DNA of 48,658 nucleotides from an uncultured Bacteroides sp. (GTDB lineage: Bacteria > Bacteroidota > Bacteroidia > Bacteroidales > Bacteroidaceae), in assembly GCA_944322355.1 (NCBI GenBank), contig CALUOT010000013.1, forward strand, positions 1 to 48,658, in the 5' to 3' direction. Positions within the stretch are counted from its first letter, which is position 1. Every line of letters starts with the position of its first letter. The notes under the pieces are model-generated. The model made no database searches, had not been told where the DNA came from, and was given only the letters and a program-made list of their open reading frames with translations. Positions 7,269-15,997 of this stretch are shown here, one piece after another. A program made the translations under genes and the position numbers.

Positions 7269-7322
7269 ATCAAAATAGTTTTTTAATAAACTTACTTTAT
7301 CCAATTACTTGTATAGATTAGG

Positions 7323-7330
7323 CAAAGTTA
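7323..7330 (-). promoter_or_regulatory. -7 box of the lrp-like gene
   Basis: On the minus strand this reads TAACTTTG, matching TAnnTTTG. It is 54 bases from the preferred start codon at 7268. No convincing -33 element is seen. Confidence 0.55.
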
Positions 7331-7370
7331 GTATTTTTTTTGGCAATAAAAATACAGAATGTAACTTTTC

Positions 7371-7401
7371 TTGCAGATATAGGGCAAAGATTGTATCTTT
7401 G
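7371..7401 (+). promoter_or_regulatory. Promoter of the M64 peptidase gene
   Basis: CTTG ending at 7373 and TATCTTTG at 7394-7401, spacer 20 bases, 27 bases before the ATG at 7429. Confidence 0.75.
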
Positions 7402-7428
7402 TGCAAATAAATCAAGCTACTCAACCGA

Positions 7429-8715
7429 ATGAAAAAATACATAACCATCTTCTTAGGAGCACTCACGATGCATCTGGCGGCATCGGCTCAAAGTTTTACA
7501 GATTACTTTATAGATAAAACGCTGCGGGTAGACTACCTTTTTAGCGGCGATGCCCGTCATCAGGAAATCAGCGTAAGCGAACTTTCTTCCCTCCCTTCAT
7601 GGGCTGGACGCAGGCATCACCTGGCTGAAGTCCCCTTGCAGGGATACGGACAAGTCATCATGCGCGAACCTACCAGCGGAACTGTTATCTACCGGACCTC
7701 TTTCTCGACCCTGTTTCAAGAATGGCTGGAGACAGACGAGGCTCAAATCATGCCAAAAGGCTTTGAAAACACCTTCCTTCTACCCTATCCCAAACAAACA
7801 GTAGAAATAGAAGTCGTATTATTCGACAAACGGCTGCAACCCAAAGCTTCCTTGAAACATCAGGTTCACCCAGATGATGTACTGATTCATGCGAAAGGGA
7901 CCACACACCTCACGCCGCACCAATACCTACACCGGAGTGGAAGTGCGAAAGACTGTATTGACGTGGCCATTCTGGCGGAAGGCTATACATCCGAGGAAAT
8001 GTCGACCTTCTATCAGGATGCCTCCATAGCTTGCGAAAGCCTTTTCAGCCACGAACCTTTCCAGTCCCAAAAAGATAAGTTCAACATAGTAGCCGTAGCC
8101 AGTCCCTCCCAAGACAGCGGCGTCAGTGTGCCTCGGCTAAACGAATGGAAACATACGGCATTCGGATCCCATTTCAGTACCTTCTATTCAGACCGATACC
8201 TGACTACCAGCCAAGTAAAGGACATTCATGATGCCCTGGCCGGTATTCCCTACGAGCATATCATCATCCTGGCCAACACGGAAGAATATGGCGGTGGCGG
8301 CATATACAACGCTTATACCTTGACGACCGCGCATCATAGCCTGTTCCGTCCGGTGGTGGTTCATGAGTTCGGACATAGCTTCGGCGGACTGGCCGACGAA
8401 TATTTCTATGAAGAAGACCTCATGACCGATACTTATCCACTGGATGTGGAGCCCTGGGAACCTAATATCACCACCCGCATCGACTTCGCTTCCAAATGGC
8501 AAGACTTGCTCCCGAAGGATACACCCGTACCTACTCCGGTCAGCGAAAGCCTGACCTATCCGGTAGGCGTGTACGAAGGTGGGGGCTATTCAGCCAAAGG
8601 CATCTACCGCCCGGCTGATGATTGTCGGATGCGTACCAATGAATATCCTGTTTTCTGTCCGGTATGCCAACGGGCTATCGAACGGATTATCCAGTTCTAT
8701 ACAAACCCGCAATAA
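7429..8715 (+). CDS. Secreted M64-family metallopeptidase
   Basis: 428 residues with a signal peptide (MKKYITIFLGALTMHLAASAQ). The C-terminal two thirds is a peptidase M64 domain: DCIDVAILAEGYT starts it, HEFGHSFGGLADEY (His near residue 311) is the zinc motif HExxH with the family's following Gly and Asp-Glu, and a late DDCRMRTN...FCPVCQ segment carries conserved Cys residues. The N-terminal about 150 residues form a beta-rich domain found in Bacteroides members. M64 includes a Clostridium ramosum IgA peptidase, but most Bacteroides members have no known substrate. It is monocistronic, or possibly co-transcribed with the GNAT gene 35 bases downstream. Confidence 0.93.
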   Translation: MKKYITIFLGALTMHLAASAQSFTDYFIDKTLRVDYLFSGDARHQEISVSELSSLPSWAGRRHHLAEVPLQGYGQVIMREPTSGTVIYRTSFSTLFQEWLETDEAQIMPKGFENTFLLPYPKQTVEIEVVLFDKRLQPKASLKHQVHPDDVLIHAKGTTHLTPHQYLHRSGSAKDCIDVAILAEGYTSEEMSTFYQDASIACESLFSHEPFQSQKDKFNIVAVASPSQDSGVSVPRLNEWKHTAFGSHFSTFYSDRYLTTSQVKDIHDALAGIPYEHIIILANTEEYGGGGIYNAYTLTTAHHSLFRPVVVHEFGHSFGGLADEYFYEEDLMTDTYPLDVEPWEPNITTRIDFASKWQDLLPKDTPVPTPVSESLTYPVGVYEGGGYSAKGIYRPADDCRMRTNEYPVFCPVCQRAIERIIQFYTNPQ

Positions 8716-8750
8716 CCATTCCTCATTAACTTTTATATAATTATATAATC

Positions 8751-9287
8751 ATGCTGACACTACAACGTATCACAGACACTAACACGACTGCCTATCGCTT
8801 TATGGAAGCCTTATTGCAACAGGCTTTCCCGGTTGAAGAGCATCGGGATTTGAAAGAACAACGCCTGTATACAGAAAACCAAGAAAAGTTTTACAACCAG
8901 CTAGTGCTGGAGGCAGACCAACCGATAGGTTTCTTCACTTATTGGGATTTTGACACGTTCTACTATGCCGAACATTTTGCGATCTCCCCCACCCTGAGAA
9001 ACGGTGGCTATGGCAAACAGGTATTAAATCTTATCTGCCACACGCTGAAACGCCCCATCGTACTGGAAGTAGAAATACCGGAAGATGAAATGGCCAAACG
9101 CCGCATAAATTTCTATCAACGAAACGGTTTTGTCCTGTGGGAAAATGAATATCAACAACCACCCTATCGCCGTGGTGACAACTTCCTCCCCATGAAACTC
9201 ATGGTATATGGGAAGCTCGATTCTCATAAAGACTATGACAGGATAAAAAAATACATCTACACAGAAGTGTATCACGTAACGGAATAA
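8751..9287 (+). CDS. GNAT-family N-acetyltransferase
   Basis: 178 residues with the GNAT fold: a central FAISPTLRNGGYGKQVLNL segment gives the acetyl-CoA pyrophosphate loop (R/QxxGxG/A), followed by VLEVEIP and NFYQRNGFVLWENEY, the usual beta-5/alpha-4 region. The acceptor is not predictable. It follows the M64 gene by 35 bases and ends before a strong bidirectional terminator. Confidence 0.88.
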   Translation: MLTLQRITDTNTTAYRFMEALLQQAFPVEEHRDLKEQRLYTENQEKFYNQLVLEADQPIGFFTYWDFDTFYYAEHFAISPTLRNGGYGKQVLNLICHTLKRPIVLEVEIPEDEMAKRRINFYQRNGFVLWENEYQQPPYRRGDNFLPMKLMVYGKLDSHKDYDRIKKYIYTEVYHVTE

Positions 9288-9305
9288 AAGAGGACTAAAA
9301 AAATA

Positions 9306-9340
9306 AAGGCTGCCAAACAAATTGTTGGCAGCCTTCATTT
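9306..9340. terminator. Bidirectional terminator, GNAT gene / exbD
   Basis: Perfect 11-bp stem, AAGGCTGCCAA (9306-9316) with TTGGCAGCCTT (9325-9335), an 8-base loop and T tracts on both strands. It separates the convergent GNAT and ExbD genes. Confidence 0.9.
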
Positions 9341-9358
9341 TTTATATATCCATCATTC

Positions 9359-9823
9359 TTACTGACGCTTAGCAGCAGAATAATTGATCTTCAATGCATA
9401 GGCTCTACGCAGAGCTTCCTTAATTTCGGTAACAATACCCATGCGGGTGTCCTGGTCAATCTTCAAAGAAACAGTCATATTCGGCTGATCAACCTCTTTC
9501 ATACTGGCACGTTCACCGATGACGTAATCTTGAATCTCTGACACTTCAGCAAAACTATCATTCAACTGGATACGACTTTCCTCACCCAATTGCTTACGAT
9601 ATTCTGCTGTCGGCTTTCCTACATAAATAAATGTCACCAACGATTTTTTCTCAAGTTTCTCCAACTCTGTAGCTTGCGGAGCCCTAAATTCGACCTTCAA
9701 AGTCACCTCACGCATGGTTGTTACAATCATGAAGAAGAACAACAACGTAAAGATAAGGTCAGGCAGAGATGAAGTGTTCAGCGCCGGCATACCGCGCTTA
9801 CCTGTTTTATTAAATTTTCCCAT
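9359..9823 (-). CDS. ExbD/TolR-family protein (second copy)
   Basis: 154 residues: a short cytosolic N-terminus, one transmembrane helix (about 20-37, SLPDLIFTLLFFFMIVTT) carrying the proton-path Asp (D22), and a periplasmic domain. ExbD couples proton flow through ExbB to TonB in the inner membrane. Its ATG overlaps the stop of the preceding exbD gene by one base. Transcription runs from exbB (11699) through the membrane protein and the first exbD to this gene. Having two different ExbDs is usual for Bacteroidetes and suggests a heterodimer. Confidence 0.92.
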   Translation of the reverse strand: MGKFNKTGKRGMPALNTSSLPDLIFTLLFFFMIVTTMREVTLKVEFRAPQATELEKLEKKSLVTFIYVGKPTAEYRKQLGEESRIQLNDSFAEVSEIQDYVIGERASMKEVDQPNMTVSLKIDQDTRMGIVTEIKEALRRAYALKINYSAAKRQ

Positions 9824-10413
9824 TACTTCTGTTCTCCGTACTTTTTAGGTTCTGCCTCAGAGATTACCTGAGGATAAATTTTACGCACAGCCTCTTGCTG
9901 CTCTTCAGTCAAGTCAGCGTAGTTTTTCTGCCACTTAGCCTGTGCCAGTTCATTACGCAACTCATTATAGGCAGCAACCAGCTCATTTTGTACTGCAATA
10001 TATACCTTGTAGGACGTACCACGGTCACAACGCAAAGAAATTACGTGATTCTTTGTAATCATCTGAGTTCCAAAGAAAGGAACTTCTTCAGCTATCTTTT
10101 CCGGCAACTTTTCATCGTTGCTGGGATTAGCTATAAATTCTTTGGCCTTGGCGCGGATTTGGTCTACAGAAAGGTATTCATCGCCCACCATCAACTGATC
10201 CTGAAAGTTAACGAATACTTGCAATACGTTGCGTTCCTTTAACTTGGCATCCGTCTTCTGTTGATTTTCCTGTGGGGGCTCCGGCAAACGTCTTGCCAAG
10301 CCTTGGTCGGTATCCATAGAAGTGGTAAGCAAGAAGAACAGCAACAAGATGAAAGCCATATCCGCCGTAGAACTTGAGTTGACTTCGGGAACGGTTCTTT
10401 TCTTTCTAGCCAT
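9823..10413 (-). CDS. ExbD/TolR-family protein (first copy)
   Basis: 196 residues, longer than the second copy. The transmembrane helix (about 17-33, TADMAFILLLFFLLTTSM) carries Asp18 at the proton-path position. The periplasmic part is Gln/Glu/Lys rich and about 50 residues longer than usual, with a C-terminal extension. It sits 20 bases after the small membrane protein gene and is coupled (TAATG) to the second exbD. It probably forms the TonB-energising motor with the ExbB at 10935-11699. Confidence 0.92.
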   Translation of the reverse strand: MARKKRTVPEVNSSSTADMAFILLLFFLLTTSMDTDQGLARRLPEPPQENQQKTDAKLKERNVLQVFVNFQDQLMVGDEYLSVDQIRAKAKEFIANPSNDEKLPEKIAEEVPFFGTQMITKNHVISLRCDRGTSYKVYIAVQNELVAAYNELRNELAQAKWQKNYADLTEEQQEAVRKIYPQVISEAEPKKYGEQK

Positions 10414-10433
10414 ATTAATTCCTCTTACTTGAT

Positions 10434-10919
10434 TTATTTAAACTTTTTGGCAGCGCCAAATCCTATCATTAATAGAATCATCACACCTACTTCTATGTAA
10501 AGTGTATATATAAACATATCGGTCAATTTCAACCAGAAAGGAACGTTCTCTGTACCTTCATATCCCGGTATGACCAAAGGTGTTGCATCACCCGCAGCCC
10601 ATGTTACAACCAATACAACAACGAGCAAGGCAATACCAACCAATGATTTAAGAGCAGTCTTAGGAGAATCTGCGAACGTGGAGCCAAATTGATAAACGAC
10701 ACCAACAACAATAGCTATAACTCCCAACACAAACAAAATATAATTCCAATACAGGATAGCGTCCGTGTAAAGCGGCTCTGACAGCGATGGGTCAGCCACC
10801 ACACGCTGGTCCATTGGGGTTTCTCCACCGAAGAAGAACAAGCCCAGGATGACCAGTGTAATGAGGAGCATTACAGACAGGATGAGTCCTGAAACCCTTT
10901 GTATTTTAAATTTCTTCAT
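10434..10919 (-). CDS. Conserved membrane protein of the ExbB-ExbD operon
   Basis: 161 residues with about four hydrophobic segments (near 10-30, 55-75, 90-107 and 135-155) and no motif I can name. It lies between exbB and the first exbD with gaps of 15 and 20 bases, so it is made with the motor subunits. Its role (assembly factor, or extra motor subunit) is inferred from position only. Confidence 0.8.
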   Translation of the reverse strand: MKKFKIQRVSGLILSVMLLITLVILGLFFFGGETPMDQRVVADPSLSEPLYTDAILYWNYILFVLGVIAIVVGVVYQFGSTFADSPKTALKSLVGIALLVVVLVVTWAAGDATPLVIPGYEGTENVPFWLKLTDMFIYTLYIEVGVMILLMIGFGAAKKFK

Positions 10920-10934
10920 CTTGCAATAAGATTA

Positions 10935-11699
10935 TTATTTTTTGTACTTCAGTTCATACTTCACAACCATATCCAACAGCGTTACAGAAGAATCTTCCAT
11001 ATCACTGGTCAGAGCTTCAATCTTAGACAAGATGTAGTTGTAGAATACCTGCAGAATCAAGGCTGCGATCAAACCGAAGATAGTCGTAATCAAGGCCACT
11101 TTCATACCACCAGCAACGACCGTCGGAGAGATATCACCTACCTGCTGGATCTTATCGAATGCCTGCACCATACCGATCACAGTACCCAAGAATCCCAATG
11201 ACGGGCTCATCGCGATGAACAATGTGATCCAAGAGCAACCTTTTTCCAAGTAACCGGCTTGTACACCTCCGTAAGATACAACTGACTTTTCAACAACGTC
11301 CAAGCCTTGATCCAATCTCATCAGACCTTGATAGTAGATAGAAGCGATAGGACCACGAGTGTTACGTGCGATATCCTTAGCACCTTCTACATCACCTTTT
11401 TCCATAGCAGCTTCGATGGAAGAAACAAACTTCTTCGTGTTGATCTCAGCCAAACTCAAGTAAATGATACGTTCAATACAGAATGCAAGACCAATCACCA
11501 AAGCAATAGAGATAAAGCTCATGAAGAATGCAGAACCTTCGATATACTTAATCTTCAGTTCTTTGTGGATACCACCACTCTCAGCCGGAGCGATAGCTTC
11601 AGTTTGCCCAGCAGCAGGTGCATCCTGAGCCTGAGCCAATTGAGTTGAGCCAAATGTCAAGGCTCCCATCACAGCAACAATTGCAAATAACTTTTTCAT
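10935..11699 (-). CDS. MotA/TolQ/ExbB proton channel family protein
   Basis: 254 residues. A signal-like N-terminus (to about residue 24, QLAQAQ) precedes the first membrane helix near 55-75 (FFMSFISIALVIGLAFCIE). The ExbB/TolQ domain then has the conserved segment MSPSLGFLGTVIGMVQAF and a last helix, GGMKVALITTIFGLIAALI. ExbB pentamers form the proton-driven stator around an ExbD dimer in the inner membrane. This gene leads a four-gene operon; the window's tonB (14631) is a separate unit 3 kb away. Confidence 0.93.
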   Translation of the reverse strand: MKKLFAIVAVMGALTFGSTQLAQAQDAPAAGQTEAIAPAESGGIHKELKIKYIEGSAFFMSFISIALVIGLAFCIERIIYLSLAEINTKKFVSSIEAAMEKGDVEGAKDIARNTRGPIASIYYQGLMRLDQGLDVVEKSVVSYGGVQAGYLEKGCSWITLFIAMSPSLGFLGTVIGMVQAFDKIQQVGDISPTVVAGGMKVALITTIFGLIAALILQVFYNYILSKIEALTSDMEDSSVTLLDMVVKYELKYKK

Positions 11700-11769
11700 T
11701 GTGTGTCTAATTTTTTAAGATTAATTAATTAAGTTACTTTATTTATTTATTTCAATTTCTCTCTTATTG

Positions 11770-11857
11770 CGGAGAGAGGGGGATTCGAACCCCCGATACC
11801 CTTTAGGAGTATACACGCTTTCCAGGCGTGCCTCTTCAACCACTCGAGCATCTCTCC
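11770..11857 (-). tRNA. tRNA-Ser(GGA)
   Basis: On the minus strand the acceptor arms GGAGAGA (11857-11851) and TCTCTCC (11777-11771) pair, with discriminator G at 11770 as expected for serine tRNAs. The anticodon stem CACGC/GCGTG encloses loop CTGGAAA, giving anticodon GGA. A long variable arm (TATACTCC...GGGTATC) and the T-loop GGTTCGAATCC are present. CCA is not encoded. Bases 11858-12021 hold no gene. Confidence 0.96.
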
Positions 11858-12021
11858 TTAATGAATGCTTTTTACTGAAATCGGCTGCAAATTACATTTT
11901 TTTGCGAGCCCTCCATGTTTTCAGCTACAAATGTATTCTTTTTTTTGTTCTTCCCCAGCATTCTTCGCCCATAATCTTTAAGAAAAACCCAAAATTAATA
12001 AACTTTAAAATCTTGGAGTCC

Positions 12022-12801
12022 TTATTTGAGCATTCCAAACATTTTTAAAGCCGTTTTGGAAGTCACTTCCGACACTTCTTCGGAAGTGCGCCCGTAGACT
12101 TCGGCTACTTTCATTAATGTATATTTTATAAAAGCACTTTCATTTCGTTTACCCCGGTTGGGGGCAGGCGTCAGATAAGGGGCGTCAGTCTCCAGCACCA
12201 GCCGCTCCAAAGGAATAAGCGGAAGCACTTCCGGCAAAGTCGACTTCTTGAAAGTCACCACCCCATTGATACCTATCAGAAATCGGGAGAACTGCAACAA
12301 GCGCTCGGCTTCGTCCCTGTTTCCCGTAAAGCTATGGAAAATTCCCCGCAGACTGGTAATTCGATAAGGTTCCAGTATCTCCAACATAAGTCCGAATGCC
12401 TCCCGACAATGCAACACCACCGGCAAGTCATAAGCCAACGCCCAATCCAATTGCTGCTTCAAAGCCTGTTGCTGCTCCCTCTCATAAGTTTTATCCCAAT
12501 ACAAGTCCAAGCCTATCTCGCCGATAGCCACATAAGCTTTACTGGCTGCCAGTTCCTTTTCCACCACTTGAAGTTCTTCTTCATAATTGGCATGGACAGA
12601 AGTGGGATGTAGCCCAATCATTGGAAAGCAATAGCCAGGAAAAGTCTCGCAAAGGTCGAGCAACGGCTTCACCGTGGTGCGGTCAATGTTTGGCAGAAAG
12701 ATATGAGTCACTCCCGCCTCCCGTGCCCGGCTGATAACTTCCGGCCGGTCTTCGTCAAAGTCTTCCAGAAAAAGATGTGAATGCGTATCGATCATGATCA
12801 T
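12022..12801 (-). CDS. tatD: TatD-family metal-dependent hydrolase
   Basis: 259 residues. The TatD nuclease signatures appear in order: DTHSHL near the start, IGLHPTS, GEIGLDLYW, HCREA, FHSFTG, and LETDAPYL near residue 205, supplying the metal-binding His, Glu and Asp. TatD proteins are 3'-5' exonucleases with proposed roles in DNA repair and fragmentation. The start at 12801 overlaps the stop of the preceding gene (ATGA) and is preferred over Met3. It is the last gene of the polyprenyl synthase operon. Confidence 0.93.
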   Translation of the reverse strand: MIMIDTHSHLFLEDFDEDRPEVISRAREAGVTHIFLPNIDRTTVKPLLDLCETFPGYCFPMIGLHPTSVHANYEEELQVVEKELAASKAYVAIGEIGLDLYWDKTYEREQQQALKQQLDWALAYDLPVVLHCREAFGLMLEILEPYRITSLRGIFHSFTGNRDEAERLLQFSRFLIGINGVVTFKKSTLPEVLPLIPLERLVLETDAPYLTPAPNRGKRNESAFIKYTLMKVAEVYGRTSEEVSEVTSKTALKMFGMLK

Positions 12802-13541
12802 AAACTCAAATTAGGAAACAGCGGACACTGCTTGCGTTCTTCCATTTTCAGCTTCTCGTGGGTACGATAATAATAGATTAGACCGTACGAGCGACACAAG
12901 TCTAACCTCTTCTCGTTAGGGCTCACAAACTCGAATTTCTTTTCCACCTGATCCCATACATTCAGAATCAAAGCATCGGCCTCGGGACGCATGGCAGCTA
13001 ACTCGCTCAGACTTCGCTCGGTCAGTGCCTGGAGGTTCTTTTGTCGATGATAGCTTTCGGTGAATATATCATAATGTACCTTCACTTTGGCAATCGTCGG
13101 GTTATAAATAGGTATTCCACCTTGTGCCACCCGTTTGTTCTCCCCTTCGATGATTTGCTTTCCCCACTTCACCAACATGGTTTCACTGGTCAGGTCAGGG
13201 ACCGTATTTTTGGCATCCAAACCATAGAATTCCTTATGCGCCCGCCGGATTTCCGCCCGAAGCACGGCCAAGTTCAGCACCTGGATAAAATGGGAAATGT
13301 AAAGGCGTGCCATCCGCACATGCGCCTGATGCTTTCGCCCTTCCTTCGATTGCCTTTCAAAGCACTCGGTATAGTACACTTGCGCAGCTTCAAAACGAGG
13401 CAAGAAATTGCGCACGGCGGTCAGCGTCTTCAAGTCGACAGGCATTTCACTGATATCGCGTTCTCTGTCGGCCATCTCAACCAAAGCTTTCATTGACCGG
13501 ATGCGCGCCTGGTCCGTACGGGGAAGTCTTCTGTATGGCAT
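12798..13541 (-). CDS. Conserved protein of unknown function
   Basis: 247 residues, soluble, highly charged and mainly alpha-helical, with no signal peptide. I recognise no domain. It begins with an Arg-rich segment (YRRLPRTDQARIRSMK) and contains a long helical region around residues 35-110. It starts four bases after the polyprenyl synthase stop and is translationally coupled to tatD, so the three are one operon. The tight spacing suggests a housekeeping role. Confidence 0.85.
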   Translation of the reverse strand: MPYRRLPRTDQARIRSMKALVEMADRERDISEMPVDLKTLTAVRNFLPRFEAAQVYYTECFERQSKEGRKHQAHVRMARLYISHFIQVLNLAVLRAEIRRAHKEFYGLDAKNTVPDLTSETMLVKWGKQIIEGENKRVAQGGIPIYNPTIAKVKVHYDIFTESYHRQKNLQALTERSLSELAAMRPEADALILNVWDQVEKKFEFVSPNEKRLDLCRSYGLIYYYRTHEKLKMEERKQCPLFPNLSL

Positions 13542-13545
13542 ATTT

Positions 13546-14523
13546 CTATAACGTTCTATTCATCAGTGATTTCATCAATGCTTTCAACTCTTCTTTTCGC
13601 GAAGCCGGCAGGCTTACTTGCTCCAGGCTCTGCTCCGCCCGGTCCGTATATTCGGCAATCTTCTGCGTACACAAGCGGTCTACCCCAATAGCCGTATAGA
13701 GCTGCTTGACTGCCGCAATCTTCTCATCCGGTTCGTAAGATACGGCCTCCAGCCAATGGCAAAGTTGCCGATGCTGCTCCTCATCGGCCTGTTCAAGCGC
13801 CTGAATCAGCAAGTAAGTTTTCTTGTTGCAAAGGATATCCCCTCCGATATTCTTTCCAAACACGGCCGGGTCGCCATACACATCCAGCCAATCATCCTTC
13901 AACTGGAAAGCCACACCCAAGTTCATGCCAAAATCGTACAGACACGCGGCATCCTCATCCGAAGCTCCTCCCAGCATGGCACCCATCTTCAAGGCAGCGG
14001 CCAGCAACACCGAAGTTTTCAACCGAATCATTTCCAAATACTCCTCTTCCCTTACATCCAGCCGGGTTTCAAAATCCATATCATATTGCTGGCCTTCGCA
14101 AATCTCCAAGGCCGTCCGACTGAACTCTTCCAGAATTTGCTGCAAATAGTCGGCGGGGCAATCCTTCTCCATCAGCTGATAGGCCAACACTAACATGGCA
14201 TCTCCCGACAGGATAGCGGTATTCTCTCCCCAAACCTTATGCACCGTAGGCTTTCCCCGACGACGGTCGGCCTTGTCCATCAAATCATCGTGCAACAAGG
14301 TATAATTGTGATAAACTTCGATACCCGTAGCCTGATTGAAGATACGCTCCACGTCCTCCTTATATAAATTGTAAGCCATCAACATCAACAGCGGGCGAAG
14401 GCGCTTCCCGCCCAAGGACAAGACATAAGCAACGGGAGCATACAATCCTTGAGGCTGACGTTCCCAGGACATCTCCGCTATATGGCGATTAATTTTCTCG
14501 AGAAGTTCTGACGATTTAAACAT
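13546..14523 (-). CDS. Polyprenyl diphosphate synthase
   Basis: 325 residues from MFKSSELLEK. It condenses isopentenyl diphosphate onto allylic diphosphates. The first Asp-rich motif is in LLHDDLMDKADRRRGKPT (DDxxD plus RRG), the second is DDWLD in FQLKDDWLDVYGD, and GGKRLRPLL binds the diphosphate. A start nine codons upstream (14550) would add a hydrophobic leader and is unlikely. Short-chain (farnesyl or geranylgeranyl) or longer product cannot be decided from the sequence; substrate is supplied by pathways such as the one containing IspH (17858). Confidence 0.9.
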   Translation of the reverse strand: MFKSSELLEKINRHIAEMSWERQPQGLYAPVAYVLSLGGKRLRPLLMLMAYNLYKEDVERIFNQATGIEVYHNYTLLHDDLMDKADRRRGKPTVHKVWGENTAILSGDAMLVLAYQLMEKDCPADYLQQILEEFSRTALEICEGQQYDMDFETRLDVREEEYLEMIRLKTSVLLAAALKMGAMLGGASDEDAACLYDFGMNLGVAFQLKDDWLDVYGDPAVFGKNIGGDILCNKKTYLLIQALEQADEEQHRQLCHWLEAVSYEPDEKIAAVKQLYTAIGVDRLCTQKIAEYTDRAEQSLEQVSLPASRKEELKALMKSLMNRTL

Positions 14524-14565
14524 ATATAATAGGATATAAAGAATAAGCAAAAACAGTGGAAATGA

Positions 14566-14594
14566 AAAGAGGCTGCTCCTTAGGCAACCTCTTT
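14566..14594 (-). terminator. Terminator of tonB
   Basis: AAAGAGG (14566-14572) pairs with CCTCTTT (14588-14594), with further inner pairing; on the minus strand it is followed by a T-rich run. It lies just after the tonB stop and before the polyprenyl synthase gene. Confidence 0.75.
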
Positions 14595-14630
14595 CTAACC
14601 TCTTTAATACTACTTAACTTAAAAAACAAA

Positions 14631-15326
14631 TTACTGCAATCTAAACATTACAGGAACCGTATATTTTACACGCACGGGTTTACCACGTTGCATACCCGGT
14701 TTCCACTTCGGCATCGAGTTGATCACGCGAAGGGCTTCTTTATCCAGATACGGGTCAACGCCACGAATCACCTTGGCATCTACGATACTACCGTCAGCAT
14801 TTACCACGAACTGTACCGTTACACGACCTTGGGTACCATTTTCCTGAGCGATTGTCGGATACTTGATGTTCTTGCTCAAGAACTGCATCAAACCAGCCAT
14901 ACCACCGTTGGGGAATTCGGGCATTTGTTCTACGACTTCAAAGATTTCCTGCTCTTCCACTTCTTCCTCTTCTTCTACCGTAGGAGGCACATAGGAAATC
15001 TCCACAGCCTGACCGGTCTCTTCTGAAGAAGCAATCGAAGTCTGTTCAACCTCCATGTCGTCATCCACAATCGTCAACTGCTCCACGATTGCAGGTGCTT
15101 CGGGAGGAGGCGGAGGTGTTACAGTTTCCGGTTGTTCCGTAATAGGAATTTCAATTTCCTCTTCAAACACAACATCGGCAACGGCCTGACTTGTATCAAT
15201 CTTCTTATCGCGTTCCGTCCATTCGAAAGCGACGAACATGATTGCAAGCACAATCACATAACCGATGAGCAGCCAAGTGGATCTCTTGCCCTCCAAGTCT
15301 GCTTTAGGCGATTTTTTAACTTCCAT
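14631..15326 (-). CDS. tonB: TonB-family energy transducer
   Basis: 231 residues. A basic N-terminus leads into one membrane anchor (about 17-34, STWLLIGYVIVLAIMFVAF). Then comes a Pro/Glu-rich periplasm-spanning region (TPPPPPEAPA, EEEEEVEEQE) and a C-terminal TonB domain from about residue 140 (YPTIAQENGTQGRVTVQFVV, then W-KPGMQRGKPVRVKYTVPV). It transmits ExbB-ExbD energy to outer-membrane SusC-type receptors. A terminator follows at 14566-14594. Compared with proteobacterial TonB, the linker is acidic rather than Lys-Pro rich. Confidence 0.92.
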   Translation of the reverse strand: MEVKKSPKADLEGKRSTWLLIGYVIVLAIMFVAFEWTERDKKIDTSQAVADVVFEEEIEIPITEQPETVTPPPPPEAPAIVEQLTIVDDDMEVEQTSIASSEETGQAVEISYVPPTVEEEEEVEEQEIFEVVEQMPEFPNGGMAGLMQFLSKNIKYPTIAQENGTQGRVTVQFVVNADGSIVDAKVIRGVDPYLDKEALRVINSMPKWKPGMQRGKPVRVKYTVPVMFRLQ

Positions 15327-15643
15327 AATTTATCATATAATTTTTAGTGTTTCTCATTTCGGGCAAATATAGCACTTTTCCCACAAACGCGCACGGCCTA
15401 ATGTCATTTTTTACATCAGAAGTCTCCTCATTTTCATTTTTTTTAATCCTTCGGAAACAAATCCGCGCTTTTATGCCACAAATGTAACGAGTTATTTTAA
15501 TAATAGCCACATAATCTGCCCACTTTTTTTGCGTGAAAGCGTTTTTTATGATTTGTAGGAAAAACTTAAGAGATGATAAAAAAGACATCATCAACTGTCC
15601 ATTCCCGCCTTATATATTATGGTGTAGACCTTCGCTTCACGGT

Positions 15644-15698
15644 GGTGAAACCAACGCGAAAGGGAGGTGAAACTTCGGTGAAAGGAGCATGTTTCACC
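15644..15698. repeat. 22-bp period array B (weak)
   Basis: GGTGAAAC at 15644 and 15666 (spacing 22), then its reverse complement GTTTCACC at 15691. A further GGTGAAA lies at 15731. Less regular than the other arrays, but the inverted end unit is the same design. Confidence 0.5.
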
Positions 15699-15868
15699 CT
15701 ATCAAACTGGATGTCAACCGATTGCAAGCCGGTGAAAGCGTGAAAGCAATTGAATGAAGATTTATGAGTTATGAGTTATGAGTTAAGATTTTGCCTATCA
15801 TTTCATTTAATGAAACGGTCACTGACTTTAAAGGATACGGTTGCCGCTTTTACATGTGATGGGGTTTT

Positions 15869-15956
15869 ACATACGATGTTTTCCCCGATAACATACGTTG
15901 TTTTCTCATCTGACATACGTTGTTTTCCTGCCTAACATCGTATGTTTTCAATCGTC
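15869..15956. repeat. 22-bp period array C (four units)
   Basis: Units start at 15869, 15891, 15913 and 15935, exactly 22 apart. The first three read ACATACGATGTTTTC or ACATACGTTGTTTTC. The fourth core, ACATCGTATGT, is the exact reverse complement of the first core, ACATACGATGT. The array ends 11 bases before the cmk -33 element. Confidence 0.85.
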
Positions 15957-15966
15957 CCTCCCGGTG

Positions 15967-15997
15967 CTTGCTTATCCGAATAAGATTCGTACCTTTG
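15967..15997 (+). promoter_or_regulatory. cmk promoter
   Basis: CTTG (15967-15970) and TACCTTTG (15990-15997) with a 19-base spacer, 24 bases before the start codon. Confidence 0.75.

Noticed and set aside
7269-7304. Longer start for the Lrp-type regulator.
   Set aside because: It leaves almost no 5' leader after the -7 box and adds residues absent from family members starting MGHH.
11767-12048. Open frame across the tRNA gene.
   Set aside because: Bases 11770-11857 are clearly tRNA-Ser on the other strand; the frame has no start signal or homology.
15316-15594. Minus-strand 92-codon open frame upstream of tonB.
   Set aside because: Low-complexity basic translation without homology, overlapping the tonB promoter region.
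15869-15956. The 22-bp arrays resemble short CRISPR arrays.
   Set aside because: Repeats are too short, linkers are themselves similar or only about 9 bases, and there are no cas genes or leader.
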